A stretch of DNA of 64,000 nt from an uncultured Mediterraneibacter sp. (GTDB lineage: Bacteria > Bacillota > Clostridia > Lachnospirales > Lachnospiraceae). Below the pieces are notes generated by a model. It had not been told where the DNA came from, did not search any database, and saw nothing but the letters and a program-made list of their open reading frames with translations. The stretch is from assembly GCF_944377805.1 (NCBI RefSeq), contig NZ_CALWFZ010000001.1, positions 1 through 64,000 of the forward strand, read 5' to 3'. Position 1 is the stretch's first letter, and every line of letters begins with the position of its first letter. A program made the translations under genes and the position numbers. This document shows positions 1 to 7,808 of this stretch, piece by piece.

Positions 1-14
1 AAATATAACACAAA

Positions 15-35
15 GTGAGCCGGTCCTCGCTTTTT
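15..35 (+). terminator. Terminator of a gene left of the window
   Basis: A 5-bp stem (GTGAG at 15-19, CTCGC at 26-30, one G-T pair) with a six-base loop is followed by TTTTT at 31-35. It would end a plus-strand transcript entering from outside the window. The stem is short, so this is a modest call. Confidence 0.5.
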
Positions 36-59
36 AAATATTCAGTTGTAACACATGTA

Positions 60-87
60 TTGTAATCCTACATATTTTGGTTATACT
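60..87 (+). promoter_or_regulatory. Promoter for the small membrane protein gene
   Basis: TTGTAA (60-65) and TATACT (82-87) are separated by 16 bases and lie about 55 bases before the start codon at 144. This is a plausible sigma-A promoter. Confidence 0.5.
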
Positions 88-143
88 GTAACTATACGGC
101 TGACATTCGCTGATATAAATATCTGTAATCAGGAGATTTCATT

Positions 144-395
144 ATGAATAAATTAAAACGTATTTTGGCACTGTCCGGCGCCCTGTTGCTCGCGTGCATG
201 TATCTTGCAACACTTGTTTTCGCGTTGATCGATTCCCCTGCCGCCACAGGGTTTTTCAGGGCTTCCATCGCGGCGACAATACTGATTCCGGTTCTCCTCT
301 ATGCTTATATCCTTGTTGCGCGACTGTTGAAAAATCGTTCGGAGAACGATCCCGGAGACGCAGAATCAAATAAAGATCAGTCAGACATAAAGTAA
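144..395 (+). CDS. Small two-pass membrane protein, unknown function
   Basis: An 83-residue protein with two predicted membrane segments: roughly residues 7-29, after a short basic N-terminus (MNKLKR), and roughly 38-60. A polar tail rich in Asp, Glu, Asn and Lys follows. The start has an AGGAG ribosome site eight bases upstream (131-135), and a promoter sits at 60-87. The basic N-terminus suggests the start of the first helix is cytoplasmic. The stop overlaps the 3' end of the convergent 49-residue ORF at 381-530 by 15 bases. I recognise no family; size and layout resemble small membrane proteins common in Clostridia. Function is not inferred. Confidence 0.65.
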   Translation: MNKLKRILALSGALLLACMYLATLVFALIDSPAATGFFRASIAATILIPVLLYAYILVARLLKNRSENDPGDAESNKDQSDIK

Positions 396-530
396 TTCCG
401 CAAGTTTCCATGCCGAAAGTTTCTCATTCTCGCAGTCTACAGATTCCTCCGCTGTTATCGCTTGTCTTTTTTTCAGGTATTCTTCCATCGTTATCATAGT
501 TCTTGCCGTTTCTTCGCTTTTTTGACGCAT
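381..530 (-). CDS. 49-residue small ORF with strong ribosome site
   Basis: An ORF of 49 codons starting at ATG 530-528 and ending at TGA 383-381. A near-perfect Shine-Dalgarno (AAGGAGG) lies seven bases before the ATG, and a TATAAT-like box is at 562-567 (minus). The product begins MRQKSEETARTMITMEEY, is highly charged, has no membrane segment, one Cys (about residue 33) and is probably helical. The strong translation signal is the main evidence that it is real. It lies directly downstream of the intergenic element at 563-731 and overlaps the convergent gene at 144-395 by 15 bases. No family recognised; it could be a small regulatory or antitoxin-like protein, but nothing shows that. Confidence 0.6.
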   Translation of the reverse strand: MRQKSEETARTMITMEEYLKKRQAITAEESVDCENEKLSAWKLAELLYV

Positions 531-561
531 AAAAATACCTCCTTTTTTATCTCAGCTTTAT

Positions 562-567
562 ATTATA
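562..567 (-). promoter_or_regulatory. Possible -10 box for the 49-residue ORF
   Basis: TATAAT on the minus strand, 32 bases before the ATG at 530. No good -35 hexamer lies at 17 bases, so the call is weak. Confidence 0.35.
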
Positions 568-624
568 TGAAACGGACTTCAACATTATGACCATAATCAT
601 CTGGAAGTGCCAAAATACACATAT

Positions 625-692
625 CAGGATTGTAAGCGATCTCCAAGGTCTTACGCAAGCCCGGACTCTGGCTCATCGCTATCGCAAAAAAA
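625..692 (-). repeat. Intergenic repeated element, copy 1
   Basis: A segment of about 68 bases that matches a segment at 38751-38817 in the same orientation. The best-conserved core on the minus strand is GAGCCARAGTCCGGGCTTGC, with a second conserved block, CGCTTRCAATCC, about 15 bases further on. It directly follows the U-run of the purA terminator hairpin. Between the blocks, GTAAG and CTTAC can pair; the core itself can form GAGCC/GGCTT. No known riboswitch or RNA class is recognised. Confidence 0.6.
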
Positions 693-731
693 CGCAGTGC
701 AAAATGCCTGCGCGAGCATTTTTGCACTGCG
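693..731 (-). terminator. purA terminator
   Basis: A stem of about 15 bp (arms 693-707 and 716-731, one extra base in the right arm) is followed on the minus strand by seven T residues (686-692). It lies 22 bases after the purA stop codon. Confidence 0.8.
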
Positions 732-753
732 GTAATTTACATTTTATTTCATT

Positions 754-2034
754 CTATCGGCTGCGGTAGATAATATCATCTCTTCCCGGCCCATTACTGA
801 TCATCGTGATCGGATAGCCGATCTCTCTTTCAATAAACTCGATATAATTACGGCAGTTTTCCGGAAGATCCTCATATTTTCTGATTCCGCGAATGTCTGT
901 CTGCCAGCCCGGAAGTTTCTGGAACACAGGTTTTGCCTTTTCAAGAAGATGAGTCACCGGGAAGTCCTTTGTGATCTCGCCGTTGATCTCATATCCTACA
1001 CATACTGGAATCTCGTCCAGATATCCCAGCACATCAAGGACCGTAAATGCTACATCTGTCGTTCCCTGCATTCTGCACCCGTATTTGGAAGCGACACAGT
1101 CAAACCATCCGACACGTCTCGGTCGACCTGTCGTCGCGCCGTACTCTCCTCCATCTCCGCCGCGGTTTCTTAGCTCATCGGCCTCATCCCCGAATATTTC
1201 ACTTACGAATGCACCTGCTCCAACCGCGCTTGAATATGCTTTACATACCGTAATAACCTGTTTGATCTCATATGGCGGAATCCCTGCTCCGATGGCTCCG
1301 TACGCCGCAAGCGTAGATGAGGAAGTAACCATCGGGTAGATACCGTGGTCGGGATCTTTTAATGAGCCCAGCTGTCCTTCCAGAAGGATGTTTTTCCCTT
1401 CTTTGATGGCATTATAAAGATAGAGCGACACATCGCATACATACGGCTCTACCATCTCTTTGTAGCTCATAAGCTCTTTATATAATTCATCAGGATCAAT
1501 CAATGGTTTATGATACAGGTGTTCCAGCAGTACATTTTTCTGTTCCGCGACGCGTACGACCTTCTCCCTGAGCATCTCCTCATCAAAAAGTTCGCTGACC
1601 TGGAATCCGATCTTAGAATACTTATCAGAATAAAACGGCGCGATTCCGGATTTAGTAGAACCAAAAGACTTGCCTCCCAGTCTCTCTTCCTCATACGCGT
1701 CAAAATTCTTGTGATATGACATCACCATCTGAGCCCTCTCGGATACAAGAATCTTAGGCATCGGAACCCCGCGGTCTACGATCGACTTGATCTCGCCGAA
1801 TAATTTGGGAACATCCAGTGCAACTCCGTTTCCTATCACGCTGGTCGTATGGCCGTAGAAAACGCCGGATGGCAGTGTGTGAAGCGCAAATTTACCATAG
1901 TCGTTTACGATCGTGTGGCCCGCATTCGCTCCACCCTGAAAACGTACGATAATATCAGACTCTTTGCCGAGCATATCGGTAATTTTGCCCTTTCCCTCAT
2001 CGCCCCAGTTTGCACCTACTACTGCTTTTACCAT
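754..2034 (-). CDS. purA: Adenylosuccinate synthetase
   Basis: PurA joins IMP and aspartate using GTP to give adenylosuccinate, the first committed step from IMP to AMP in the cytoplasm. The protein is 426 residues, the normal length. The GTP-loop motif WGDEGKGK is at residues 10-17, with catalytic Asp12, and the conserved GHT is at 39-41, with catalytic His40. Conserved GATTGRPRRVGW follows in the C-terminal half. The start has an AGGAGG site seven bases upstream. A strong promoter lies at 2103-2131 and a hairpin terminator follows the gene, so it appears monocistronic. It is divergent from the gene at 2257. No purine riboswitch or obvious PurR box is seen in the 220-base leader region. Confidence 0.97.
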   Translation of the reverse strand: MVKAVVGANWGDEGKGKITDMLGKESDIIVRFQGGANAGHTIVNDYGKFALHTLPSGVFYGHTTSVIGNGVALDVPKLFGEIKSIVDRGVPMPKILVSERAQMVMSYHKNFDAYEEERLGGKSFGSTKSGIAPFYSDKYSKIGFQVSELFDEEMLREKVVRVAEQKNVLLEHLYHKPLIDPDELYKELMSYKEMVEPYVCDVSLYLYNAIKEGKNILLEGQLGSLKDPDHGIYPMVTSSSTLAAYGAIGAGIPPYEIKQVITVCKAYSSAVGAGAFVSEIFGDEADELRNRGGDGGEYGATTGRPRRVGWFDCVASKYGCRMQGTTDVAFTVLDVLGYLDEIPVCVGYEINGEITKDFPVTHLLEKAKPVFQKLPGWQTDIRGIRKYEDLPENCRNYIEFIEREIGYPITMISNGPGRDDIIYRSR

Positions 2035-2102
2035 TTTTATTCCTCCTGCGTATCGTGCTGATAGATATATTATAATGGCAGACTTTCTCGGCTGCCTTTA
2101 GA

Positions 2103-2131
2103 ATTATACTATAGATTTGCCTTTCTGTAAA
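2103..2131 (-). promoter_or_regulatory. purA promoter
   Basis: TTTACA (2126-2131) and TATAAT (2103-2108) on the minus strand are separated by exactly 17 bases, about 70 bases before the purA start. Confidence 0.7.
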
Positions 2132-2159
2132 ATGTTATTTCCTCTTTTTTACGTTCCTA

Positions 2160-2188
2160 TTGTAATTAAGATAAAAAAGTATTACAAT
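2160..2188 (+). promoter_or_regulatory. Promoter of the 2257 gene
   Basis: TTGTAA (2160-2165) and TACAAT (2183-2188) are separated by 17 bases. It is back to back with the purA promoter. Confidence 0.55.
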
Positions 2189-2256
2189 AAGAACCATATT
2201 CGGGATGTCCTCTTTTCACTCTGGAGCACATCTTCTAACAGAAAGGAGCGCTTGCA

Positions 2257-2532
2257 TTGAAAAAATTAGTTAAATGGTTTAGTATCTTTGCTGTTATCGG
2301 AACAGCGATCGGACTTGCCGTTGCATATTTCTGCAAAAACAGTTCCGACGATCCTGAGGAAAACGAAACAGATTTTACCGAAGATGAAGATTTTGATCTG
2401 GACGCCGACCTTCAGCCGGCCGAACGTGAATATGTATCTCTGAAAAAGGAGAGCGACGGGGAAGATAAATCCCCCTCCGATGACAGCGGGGAGAGCAAGA
2501 GTGAAAAAGAACCGGAGTCAGAGGACAGATAA
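2257..2532 (+). CDS. Membrane-anchored acidic protein, unknown function
   Basis: A 91-residue protein with one membrane segment at about residues 8-26, followed by a long tail dominated by Asp, Glu and Ser with some Lys. The start codon is TTG at 2257, chosen because AAAGGAG lies eight bases upstream and no ATG is available. The tail looks disordered and strongly negative, which fits a surface or membrane-proximal anchor rather than an enzyme. It has its own promoter, and the terminator at 2551-2576 ends the transcript against the convergent MocR-type gene. No family is recognised. Confidence 0.65.
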   Translation: MKKLVKWFSIFAVIGTAIGLAVAYFCKNSSDDPEENETDFTEDEDFDLDADLQPAEREYVSLKKESDGEDKSPSDDSGESKSEKEPESEDR

Positions 2533-2550
2533 TAAGGTACAGATATTTCA

Positions 2551-2576
2551 AAAAGCCGGGAATTTTCCCGGCTTTT
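2551..2576. terminator. Bidirectional terminator
   Basis: AAAAGCCGGG and CCCGGCTTTT are perfect inverted arms around a six-base loop. A-runs and T-runs flank both sides, serving the plus-strand 2257 gene and the minus-strand MocR-type gene that ends at 2580. Confidence 0.85.
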
Positions 2577-2579
2577 CTG

Positions 2580-3983
2580 TTAGCCATACCATGCCTCTTT
2601 CAGCAGGCGGACGGCCTCTCTTATCCTATTCTCATCCAGATTCGCGTAGCCCAACAGTATCACCGCGTCTTCCGTATTCTGGGTTCCATCCACATCATAC
2701 CCGGATAAACCGTAAACCTTTACGCCCTTTGCCACGGCCAGGCGAATCAATTCTTCCTCTGATCTTCCATCCTGAAACCGCAGGAGCAGATGTACACCGG
2801 CATTCTCTCCCGATATGGCAAAATCGCCTCCCATATCTTTCAGTTCGGAGAGAAGCACATCGTGTCTGCTGCGGTAAAGGGCACGCATCTTATTAAGGTG
2901 CCTCTCATAGTATCCCTCCTCGATGAATTTCTGAAGAATCAGCTGGTCGACTTTGGAAACTGTAGAACTGATAAATTCCCAGCGTTTCCGGTAGATCTCG
3001 CAGAGTGATGGAGGAAGAACGAGATAACTCATTCGGATTGCCGGAGCGATCGACTTGGAAAAGGTACCGATATAAATTACCTTTCCATTTCCGTCATATC
3101 CCTGAAGCGCAGGGATTGGCTTCCCTTTGTACCGGAATTCACTGTCGTAATCATCTTCTATAATGTACCGTCCGTCTTTCCGATCCGCCCAGCGCAGAAG
3201 TTCCGTCCGTCTCCGTATTGGCATGACCGTTCCCAGCGGATACTGATGCGAAGGCATTACAAACGCAATATCAGCCCCTGACTTTTCCAGTTCATCGACA
3301 CGCATTCCTTTTTCATCCATGTCAACGGTACACACATCACAGGAGAGATTGGCAAACAGACGGTAAGCCTGTCTGTAGGTTGGGTTTTCCAGCGCCACCC
3401 TGTGCCTGCTGCCGAGCACCGCGCACAGCAGCATCATCAGATAATCATTCCCGGCTCCTACGATGATCTGTTCCGGTGTGCAGTTTACACCCCGCGCCTG
3501 GTGCAGATAGCTGCTGATTGCCCTGCGAAGTTCCGGTTCGCCCTGAGGACAGCCCAGACGGAACAATTCCGCCCTGTCATCCATGAGACATTCTTTCGAC
3601 AGCTTTCTCCATGTATTGTACGGGAAACTTTTAAGGTCTACTCCATTGGGCGTAAAATCATAGGGATATTTCTCAGGTTCACGCCCACTCCTCGCCCCGT
3701 CTTCCGCCCGGGCAGGCCGTATCTGATACAGACCGTCTATCTGAGATACAAAATATCCGCGATAGGGCTGTGACTCGATGTATCCCTCTGACAAAAGCTG
3801 CTCGTAAGCAAGCTCCACCGTGCTTCTGCTGACATCCAAATGACGGCTGAGCGCCCTGGTTGACGGAAGCTTTTCTCCACTTGCTATTCTGCCTTCCCGG
3901 ATCTCGTCACGGATATATTCATAGATCTGTTCATACAGAGGTGTTTTATCTCTCTGTCTGAGATTGATCGTCAGTTCATACAT
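2580..3983 (-). CDS. MocR/PdxR-type GntR regulator with aminotransferase domain
   Basis: A 467-residue transcription factor. A GntR winged helix covers roughly residues 10-78 (PLYEQIYEYIRDEIREG, then LPSTRALSRHLDVSRSTV). A fold-type I aminotransferase-like domain fills the rest. The PLP-binding lysine is in the GTFSKSIAPAIR motif at about residue 310, so the domain should still bind PLP. Such proteins sense PLP or an amino-acid aldimine; PdxR controls pyridoxal synthesis and others control GABA or taurine use. No pdxST lies nearby, so the target is unknown. The gene begins ten bases after the glnS stop with only a weak ribosome site, so it is probably co-transcribed with glnS. Confidence 0.88.
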   Translation of the reverse strand: MYELTINLRQRDKTPLYEQIYEYIRDEIREGRIASGEKLPSTRALSRHLDVSRSTVELAYEQLLSEGYIESQPYRGYFVSQIDGLYQIRPARAEDGARSGREPEKYPYDFTPNGVDLKSFPYNTWRKLSKECLMDDRAELFRLGCPQGEPELRRAISSYLHQARGVNCTPEQIIVGAGNDYLMMLLCAVLGSRHRVALENPTYRQAYRLFANLSCDVCTVDMDEKGMRVDELEKSGADIAFVMPSHQYPLGTVMPIRRRTELLRWADRKDGRYIIEDDYDSEFRYKGKPIPALQGYDGNGKVIYIGTFSKSIAPAIRMSYLVLPPSLCEIYRKRWEFISSTVSKVDQLILQKFIEEGYYERHLNKMRALYRSRHDVLLSELKDMGGDFAISGENAGVHLLLRFQDGRSEEELIRLAVAKGVKVYGLSGYDVDGTQNTEDAVILLGYANLDENRIREAVRLLKEAWYG

Positions 3984-3993
3984 GATCTCATTC

Positions 3994-5664
3994 TCATTTC
4001 TTCGGCAGCTTAAATGAGCTCTTCAGCGAGACAATCCTGTTGAACACAAGATGTTCCGGTGAAGAGTCATGTGGGTCAATGCAGAAGTAACCATTACGCA
4101 CAAACTGGAAGCCGTCATACGCGCCGTATCCTTCGAAACTCGGCTCCACACACGCGTCTTTCACCACGGTAAGAGAATTCGGATTGAGATTCAGAGACCC
4201 GTCCTCCTTGTTGTATACGCCCTTCTCCTCATCGACCAGGTTTTCATAGAGACGCACTTCGGCCTGTACGGCATGAGATGCCGGAACCCAGTGGATCGTT
4301 CCTTTTACTTTTCTTCCCGTAAAGCCGCTTCCGGCCTTTGTCTCGGGATCATAAGTGCAGTGTACGACTGTCACTTTTCCGTTCTCATCCTTTTCATAAC
4401 TTACGCACTTTACAAAGTACGCGTGCATCAGCCTGACTTCATTGCCCGGGAAAAGACGGAAATATTTCTTCGGCGGATCCTCCATAAAGTCCTCCCTCTC
4501 AATGTAGAGTTCACGTCCAAACGGCACTTTACGCACACCCAGCTCTTCATTCTCCAGGTTATTCGCCACATCCAGATATTCGGTCTCTCCCTCAGGGTAA
4601 TTGTCAATCACAAGTTTGATCGGATCAAGTACCGCCATCATACGGGGCTTTTTCATCTTCAGATCCTCGCGGATACAGTACTCCAGCATGGCATAATCCA
4701 CTGAACTCTGCGCTTTGGAGACGCCGCACAGGTCAATGAACATCCTGATGGATTCCGGGGTAAATCCTCGCCTGCGGAGCGCCGCAATGGACACAAGCCT
4801 GGGATCATCCCATCCGTCTACGATTCCATCCTCCACAAGCTTCTTAATATAGCGCTTTCCTGTCACTACATTCGTCAGATACAGCTTGGCGAACTCAATC
4901 TGCCTCGGCGGATTCTCAAACTCACATTCCCGTACTACCCAGTCATAAAGCGGCCTGTGGTCCTCAAACTCCAGAGTACATATCGAGTGGGTAATTCCCT
5001 CGATTGCGTCTTCAATCGGATGCGCGAAGTCATACATCGGATAGATACACCATTTGTCGCCGGTATTGTGGTGTGACATGTGAGCGACGCGATAGATAAC
5101 CGGATCTCTCATATTGATATTGGGAGACGCCATATCGATTTTTGCGCGCAGCACTTTTTCTCCGTCTTTATACACCCCGCTGCGCATCTCCTCGAAAAGC
5201 CGCAGATTTTCCTCCACGGAACGATTGCGGTACGGACTTTCCTTTCCGGGCTCTGTCAGAGTTCCCCGGTACTCTCTCATCTCCTCCGCAGTCAGATCGC
5301 AGACAAATGCCTTGCCTTTCTTAATCAGCTTCACCGCACATTCGTACATCTGGTCAAAATAATCCGAAGCAAAATAGAGGTGATCACCCCAGTCGGCTCC
5401 AAGCCATTTAATGTCTTCTTTGATAGAATCCACGAACTCCATCTTCTCTTTCGTAGGATTCGTATCGTCAAATCTCATATGGAACGTGCCGCCATACTCC
5501 TTGGCAAGCCCGTAGTTCAGAAGAATGGACTTGGCATGTCCGATATGGAGATAGCCGTTTGGCTCAGGCGGAAATCTCGTACATACATGATCATAGACGC
5601 CTTCCGCAAGATCTTTGTCTATTTCCTGTTCGATAAAATTCTTTGAAACAGCTTCGTTTTCCAT
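3994..5664 (-). CDS. glnS: Glutaminyl-tRNA synthetase
   Basis: GlnRS charges tRNA-Gln with glutamine using ATP. Class I signature HIGH is at residues 40-43 ([11 protein letters not shown]). The WDDPRL and [10 protein letters not shown] motifs typical of GlnRS follow, then the C-terminal beta-barrel anticodon domains. Where E. coli has the VMSKR form of the KMSKS loop, this protein has VVTGKR, keeping the Lys-Arg pair but not Met-Ser. The start is set at ATG 5664 because GGAGGAG lies just upstream; an in-frame TTG at 5688 has no ribosome site. Length is 556 residues, normal for the family. Presence of GlnRS means glutamine charging need not rely on the GatCAB route. The MocR-type gene follows in the same direction. 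Confidence 0.95.
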   Translation of the reverse strand: MENEAVSKNFIEQEIDKDLAEGVYDHVCTRFPPEPNGYLHIGHAKSILLNYGLAKEYGGTFHMRFDDTNPTKEKMEFVDSIKEDIKWLGADWGDHLYFASDYFDQMYECAVKLIKKGKAFVCDLTAEEMREYRGTLTEPGKESPYRNRSVEENLRLFEEMRSGVYKDGEKVLRAKIDMASPNINMRDPVIYRVAHMSHHNTGDKWCIYPMYDFAHPIEDAIEGITHSICTLEFEDHRPLYDWVVRECEFENPPRQIEFAKLYLTNVVTGKRYIKKLVEDGIVDGWDDPRLVSIAALRRRGFTPESIRMFIDLCGVSKAQSSVDYAMLEYCIREDLKMKKPRMMAVLDPIKLVIDNYPEGETEYLDVANNLENEELGVRKVPFGRELYIEREDFMEDPPKKYFRLFPGNEVRLMHAYFVKCVSYEKDENGKVTVVHCTYDPETKAGSGFTGRKVKGTIHWVPASHAVQAEVRLYENLVDEEKGVYNKEDGSLNLNPNSLTVVKDACVEPSFEGYGAYDGFQFVRNGYFCIDPHDSSPEHLVFNRIVSLKSSFKLPKK

Positions 5665-5732
5665 TGTCTCCTCCTCTATATAAAGCAAACATTCATGGAG
5701 ATTATCTTACCACAAAATGAGGATGAACACAA

Positions 5733-6083
5733 TTACTTTAGCGCTTCTGCCCTTCCCCGCTCAAAATATTTGCCCACGCCCGCAAGAAGCCGTGCGAAAT
5801 AGAGACATGTCATAGTATCCGCATCCGGATGCATCTTTTTAATGTCGTAGTTCTGAACCCCGATGAACATCATATGGGAAGCTTTCCAGTCTCTTTCAAG
5901 GATCGGAATGAGATCTTCTATGTTCTCACATCCCATGCAGATGAATATTTCTATGTTGTTCTTCATCGCGTCAAAACGGTGATAAAAATAGGGGAGTTCT
6001 CCACTCTCCATGCTTCTGATAAACTCTGTTAATCTGTTCAGGTCTTCTCTTAGCTCTCTTAATTCCTCTCTTCCTATCTTCAT
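5733..6083 (-). CDS. Protein of unknown function
   Basis: A 116-residue soluble protein, starting MKIGREELRELREDL. The start at 6083 has GGAGG eight bases upstream; upstream in-frame starts lack a site. The N-terminal third looks helical and charged. Two Cys residues lie in the middle (about 54 and 58, within FICMGCEN) and one near the end. There is no membrane segment or signal peptide. An extended -10-like TGATATACT lies about 40 bases upstream. The gene stands between glnS (same strand, 70 bases downstream) and tRNA-Thr (divergent). I do not recognise the family. Confidence 0.7.
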   Translation of the reverse strand: MKIGREELRELREDLNRLTEFIRSMESGELPYFYHRFDAMKNNIEIFICMGCENIEDLIPILERDWKASHMMFIGVQNYDIKKMHPDADTMTCLYFARLLAGVGKYFERGRAEALK

Positions 6084-6185
6084 ATTGTTTCCTCCGGCCC
6101 GACGGGAAACACCACAATATTTCCTAGAGTATATCACAGGCCTCAGAGCAATTGGGAAAATGACAGAGATCATTGCATTTTTTTC

Positions 6186-6215
6186 TTGACAATATAAGAA
6201 GGACTGGTGTATATT
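6186..6215 (+). promoter_or_regulatory. tRNA-Thr promoter
   Basis: A consensus TTGACA (6186-6191) and TATATT (6210-6215) separated by 18 bases. The -10 box lies inside a 7-bp inverted repeat (AAGGACT at 6198-6204, AGTCCTT at 6215-6221), and a second dyad (GCGTATG/CATACGC, 6223-6240) follows at once. Confidence 0.75.
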
Positions 6216-6245
6216 AGTCCTTGCGTATGAATACATACGCGGTAA

Positions 6246-6318
6246 GCTGTCTTGGCGCAGTCGGTAGCGCGTCGCCTTGGTAAGGCGGAGGTCGGGGGTT
6301 CAAGTCCCCTAGACAGCT
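6246..6318 (+). tRNA. tRNA-Thr (anticodon GGT)
   Basis: A complete cloverleaf: acceptor GCTGTCT/AGACAGC, D arm GCGC stem, anticodon stem TCGCC/GGCGG with loop TTGGTAA (anticodon GGT), and T arm GGGGG/CCCCT with TTCAAGT loop. CCA is not encoded. It is a single tRNA with its own promoter. Confidence 0.95.
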
Positions 6319-6356
6319 TTTTATAATTTCTTATTATCTACTTTATTAAAAAGCTA

Positions 6357-6395
6357 AGAAGCGCATCAGACAGATTTTTCTCCTGATGCGCTTCT
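6357..6395. terminator. Bidirectional terminator between tRNA-Thr and dtd
   Basis: A 13-bp perfect stem (AGAAGCGCATCAG / CTGATGCGCTTCT) with a 13-base loop. On the plus strand it is followed by CTTTTTG; on the minus strand by TAGCTTTTT. It separates the convergent tRNA-Thr and dtd transcripts. Confidence 0.8.
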
Positions 6396-6472
6396 CTTTT
6401 TGTGATGGCGACAGGCCAACGTCCGGAAGTACCCGAGACCTTGGCCACTGGTTACAGCCATATTCGTTTGTC
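6396..6472 (-). other. Structured 3' segment downstream of dtd
   Basis: Between the dtd stop and the terminator, the minus strand can form nested pairings: ATGGC with GCCAT, GGCCAA with TTGGCC, and an inner GTC...GAC. This amounts to one imperfect long hairpin. It contains no gene with a ribosome site. No known RNA family is recognised. Confidence 0.4.
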
Positions 6473-6917
6473 ACAGTTTTTCTGAGTCAAGCAGTATTGT
6501 AAAGGGCCCGTCATTGATCAGGCTTACTGCCATCTCTGCTCCAAACCTTCCGGTCTGTACCTCTGGCACAGACTTTTTACATTCTCTGATGATATACTCA
6601 TAAAGTTCTTCTGCCTTATCCGGAGCCCCCGCCTCAACAAAACTGGGGCGGTTTCCCTTTTTACAGTTGGCATATAAGGTGAACTGAGACACAAGGAGCA
6701 GGCTCCCTTCCACATCAGCAAGTGAAAGATTTGTCTTTCCGTGCTCATCCTCAAAAATACGCAGTCCCGTCATCTTGCGGATCATCTTATCCGCGGTCTC
6801 CTTTGTGTCGCTGTCTGAAACCCCGATCAGCACAAGGTATCCTTTTTCAATCCGTCCTACAGTCTCTCCCTCTATCCGGACGGAAGCTTCTTTAACCCGC
6901 TGTATCACAAATCTCAT
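6471..6917 (-). CDS. dtd: D-aminoacyl-tRNA deacylase
   Basis: DTD hydrolyses D-amino acids (and mischarged glycine) from tRNA, protecting translation. The protein is 148 residues when started at ATG 6917 (MRFVIQRV), matching the family length; the longer frame adds unrelated residues. The catalytic SQFTLYA motif is at about residues 77-83, and the cross-subunit Gly-cis-Pro motif NDGPFT is at about 136-141. It begins one base after the stop of the CPBP protease gene (TAGCATG), so it is the last gene of the ispF-cysE-cysS-sigH operon or of its distal part. It forms a homodimer in the cytoplasm. Confidence 0.96.
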   Translation of the reverse strand: MRFVIQRVKEASVRIEGETVGRIEKGYLVLIGVSDSDTKETADKMIRKMTGLRIFEDEHGKTNLSLADVEGSLLLVSQFTLYANCKKGNRPSFVEAGAPDKAEELYEYIIRECKKSVPEVQTGRFGAEMAVSLINDGPFTILLDSEKL

Positions 6918-6918
6918 G

Positions 6919-7791
6919 CTATTTCGGCCTCTTTTCTCTGTTCTCTGATAGTTTCTTCGGCTCGCCCACTCCATAATGCATCAACACCAGAACAGCCACG
7001 GTCACCGGCACGCTGCCTACAACCAGCATGCCAAGCATGATTTCAGGCAGTATTCTGCTCTCAAGCGCTACGACAACCGTCCCAAATAAATTAAACAGCG
7101 CATGCATCACCATTGGCACAATCAGGCTGTCGTAACGGTAAGCCAGATATCCCAGCACGAATCCAAGCGCTGTCGCATAGATTCCCTGAATCAGATTCAT
7201 ATGGAAGATTCCGAAAAGCACCGACTGAATCAAATTGACAACCAGAAATCCTGCTCCGGCCCTCTTTAAATACTGAATGATCAGACCGCGGAAAATCGTC
7301 TCTTCCACCAACGGCGGAAGAATGACTGTCGCGATCACCCACATCACGGAATACTGCGTAAGTCCTGATGAGTCCACCATCTCGGTGTAACTTTCCATAG
7401 CAGAGGGAAGCAAAACTGCCACGATCGCCATAAGTAGAGACACGGTGTGCTGAATCGCAAACGTAAGTATAACAAGCCACCCGAAACAGGATGCGCTGAG
7501 CCTCTTCGTCTGTGCGCGAAGAAATTCCGTGGTTCCCTGATTTTCCACAAAAGCAAAATAATACCAGAGGATGAACACAACTCCCGGGATCAGATACATC
7601 AGGCAAGACAAAAGATTCAGATTATCAAGCAAAAAGTTATAAGCTCCTTCGATTCCGGCCTCCCCGCCGATCATAGCTCCTCCCAGCGAGGCTCCCAATG
7701 CCAGAATTATGCTCCCGCCATTTAAAAGCGCCATCGTGAGTATAAATATGATCGCAGCTATCGCGTAATTTGCACCTTTTTTCATCATCAT
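6919..7791 (-). CDS. CPBP-family intramembrane metalloprotease
   Basis: A 290-residue protein of the CAAX/CPBP (Abi) family with about seven or eight membrane segments. The family motifs are present: EETIFRG (Glu-Glu-x3-Arg) at about residue 164, FGIFHMN with the zinc-ligand-like His at about 195, and a later MHALFN. Members act as membrane proteases, in bacteriocin immunity or protein processing; the substrate here is unknown. The start is three ATGs in a row behind AAGGAGAT; the third (7785) has the best spacing. It is 17 bases downstream of sigH and abuts dtd, so it is co-transcribed with both. Confidence 0.88.
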   Translation of the reverse strand: MMMKKGANYAIAAIIFILTMALLNGGSIILALGASLGGAMIGGEAGIEGAYNFLLDNLNLLSCLMYLIPGVVFILWYYFAFVENQGTTEFLRAQTKRLSASCFGWLVILTFAIQHTVSLLMAIVAVLLPSAMESYTEMVDSSGLTQYSVMWVIATVILPPLVEETIFRGLIIQYLKRAGAGFLVVNLIQSVLFGIFHMNLIQGIYATALGFVLGYLAYRYDSLIVPMVMHALFNLFGTVVVALESRILPEIMLGMLVVGSVPVTVAVLVLMHYGVGEPKKLSENREKRPK

Positions 7792-7808
7792 ATCTCCTTA
7801 TCCTATGT

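Noticed and set aside
563-727. Open frame of 54 codons (GTG start) or 37 codons (ATG 676) through the intergenic element
   Set aside because: No ribosome site before either start, and the frame runs through the purA terminator. It is treated as part of the repeated element, although its product looks protein-like.
587-769. 60-codon plus-strand frame
   Set aside because: It is antisense to the element and the purA end, with no ribosome site.
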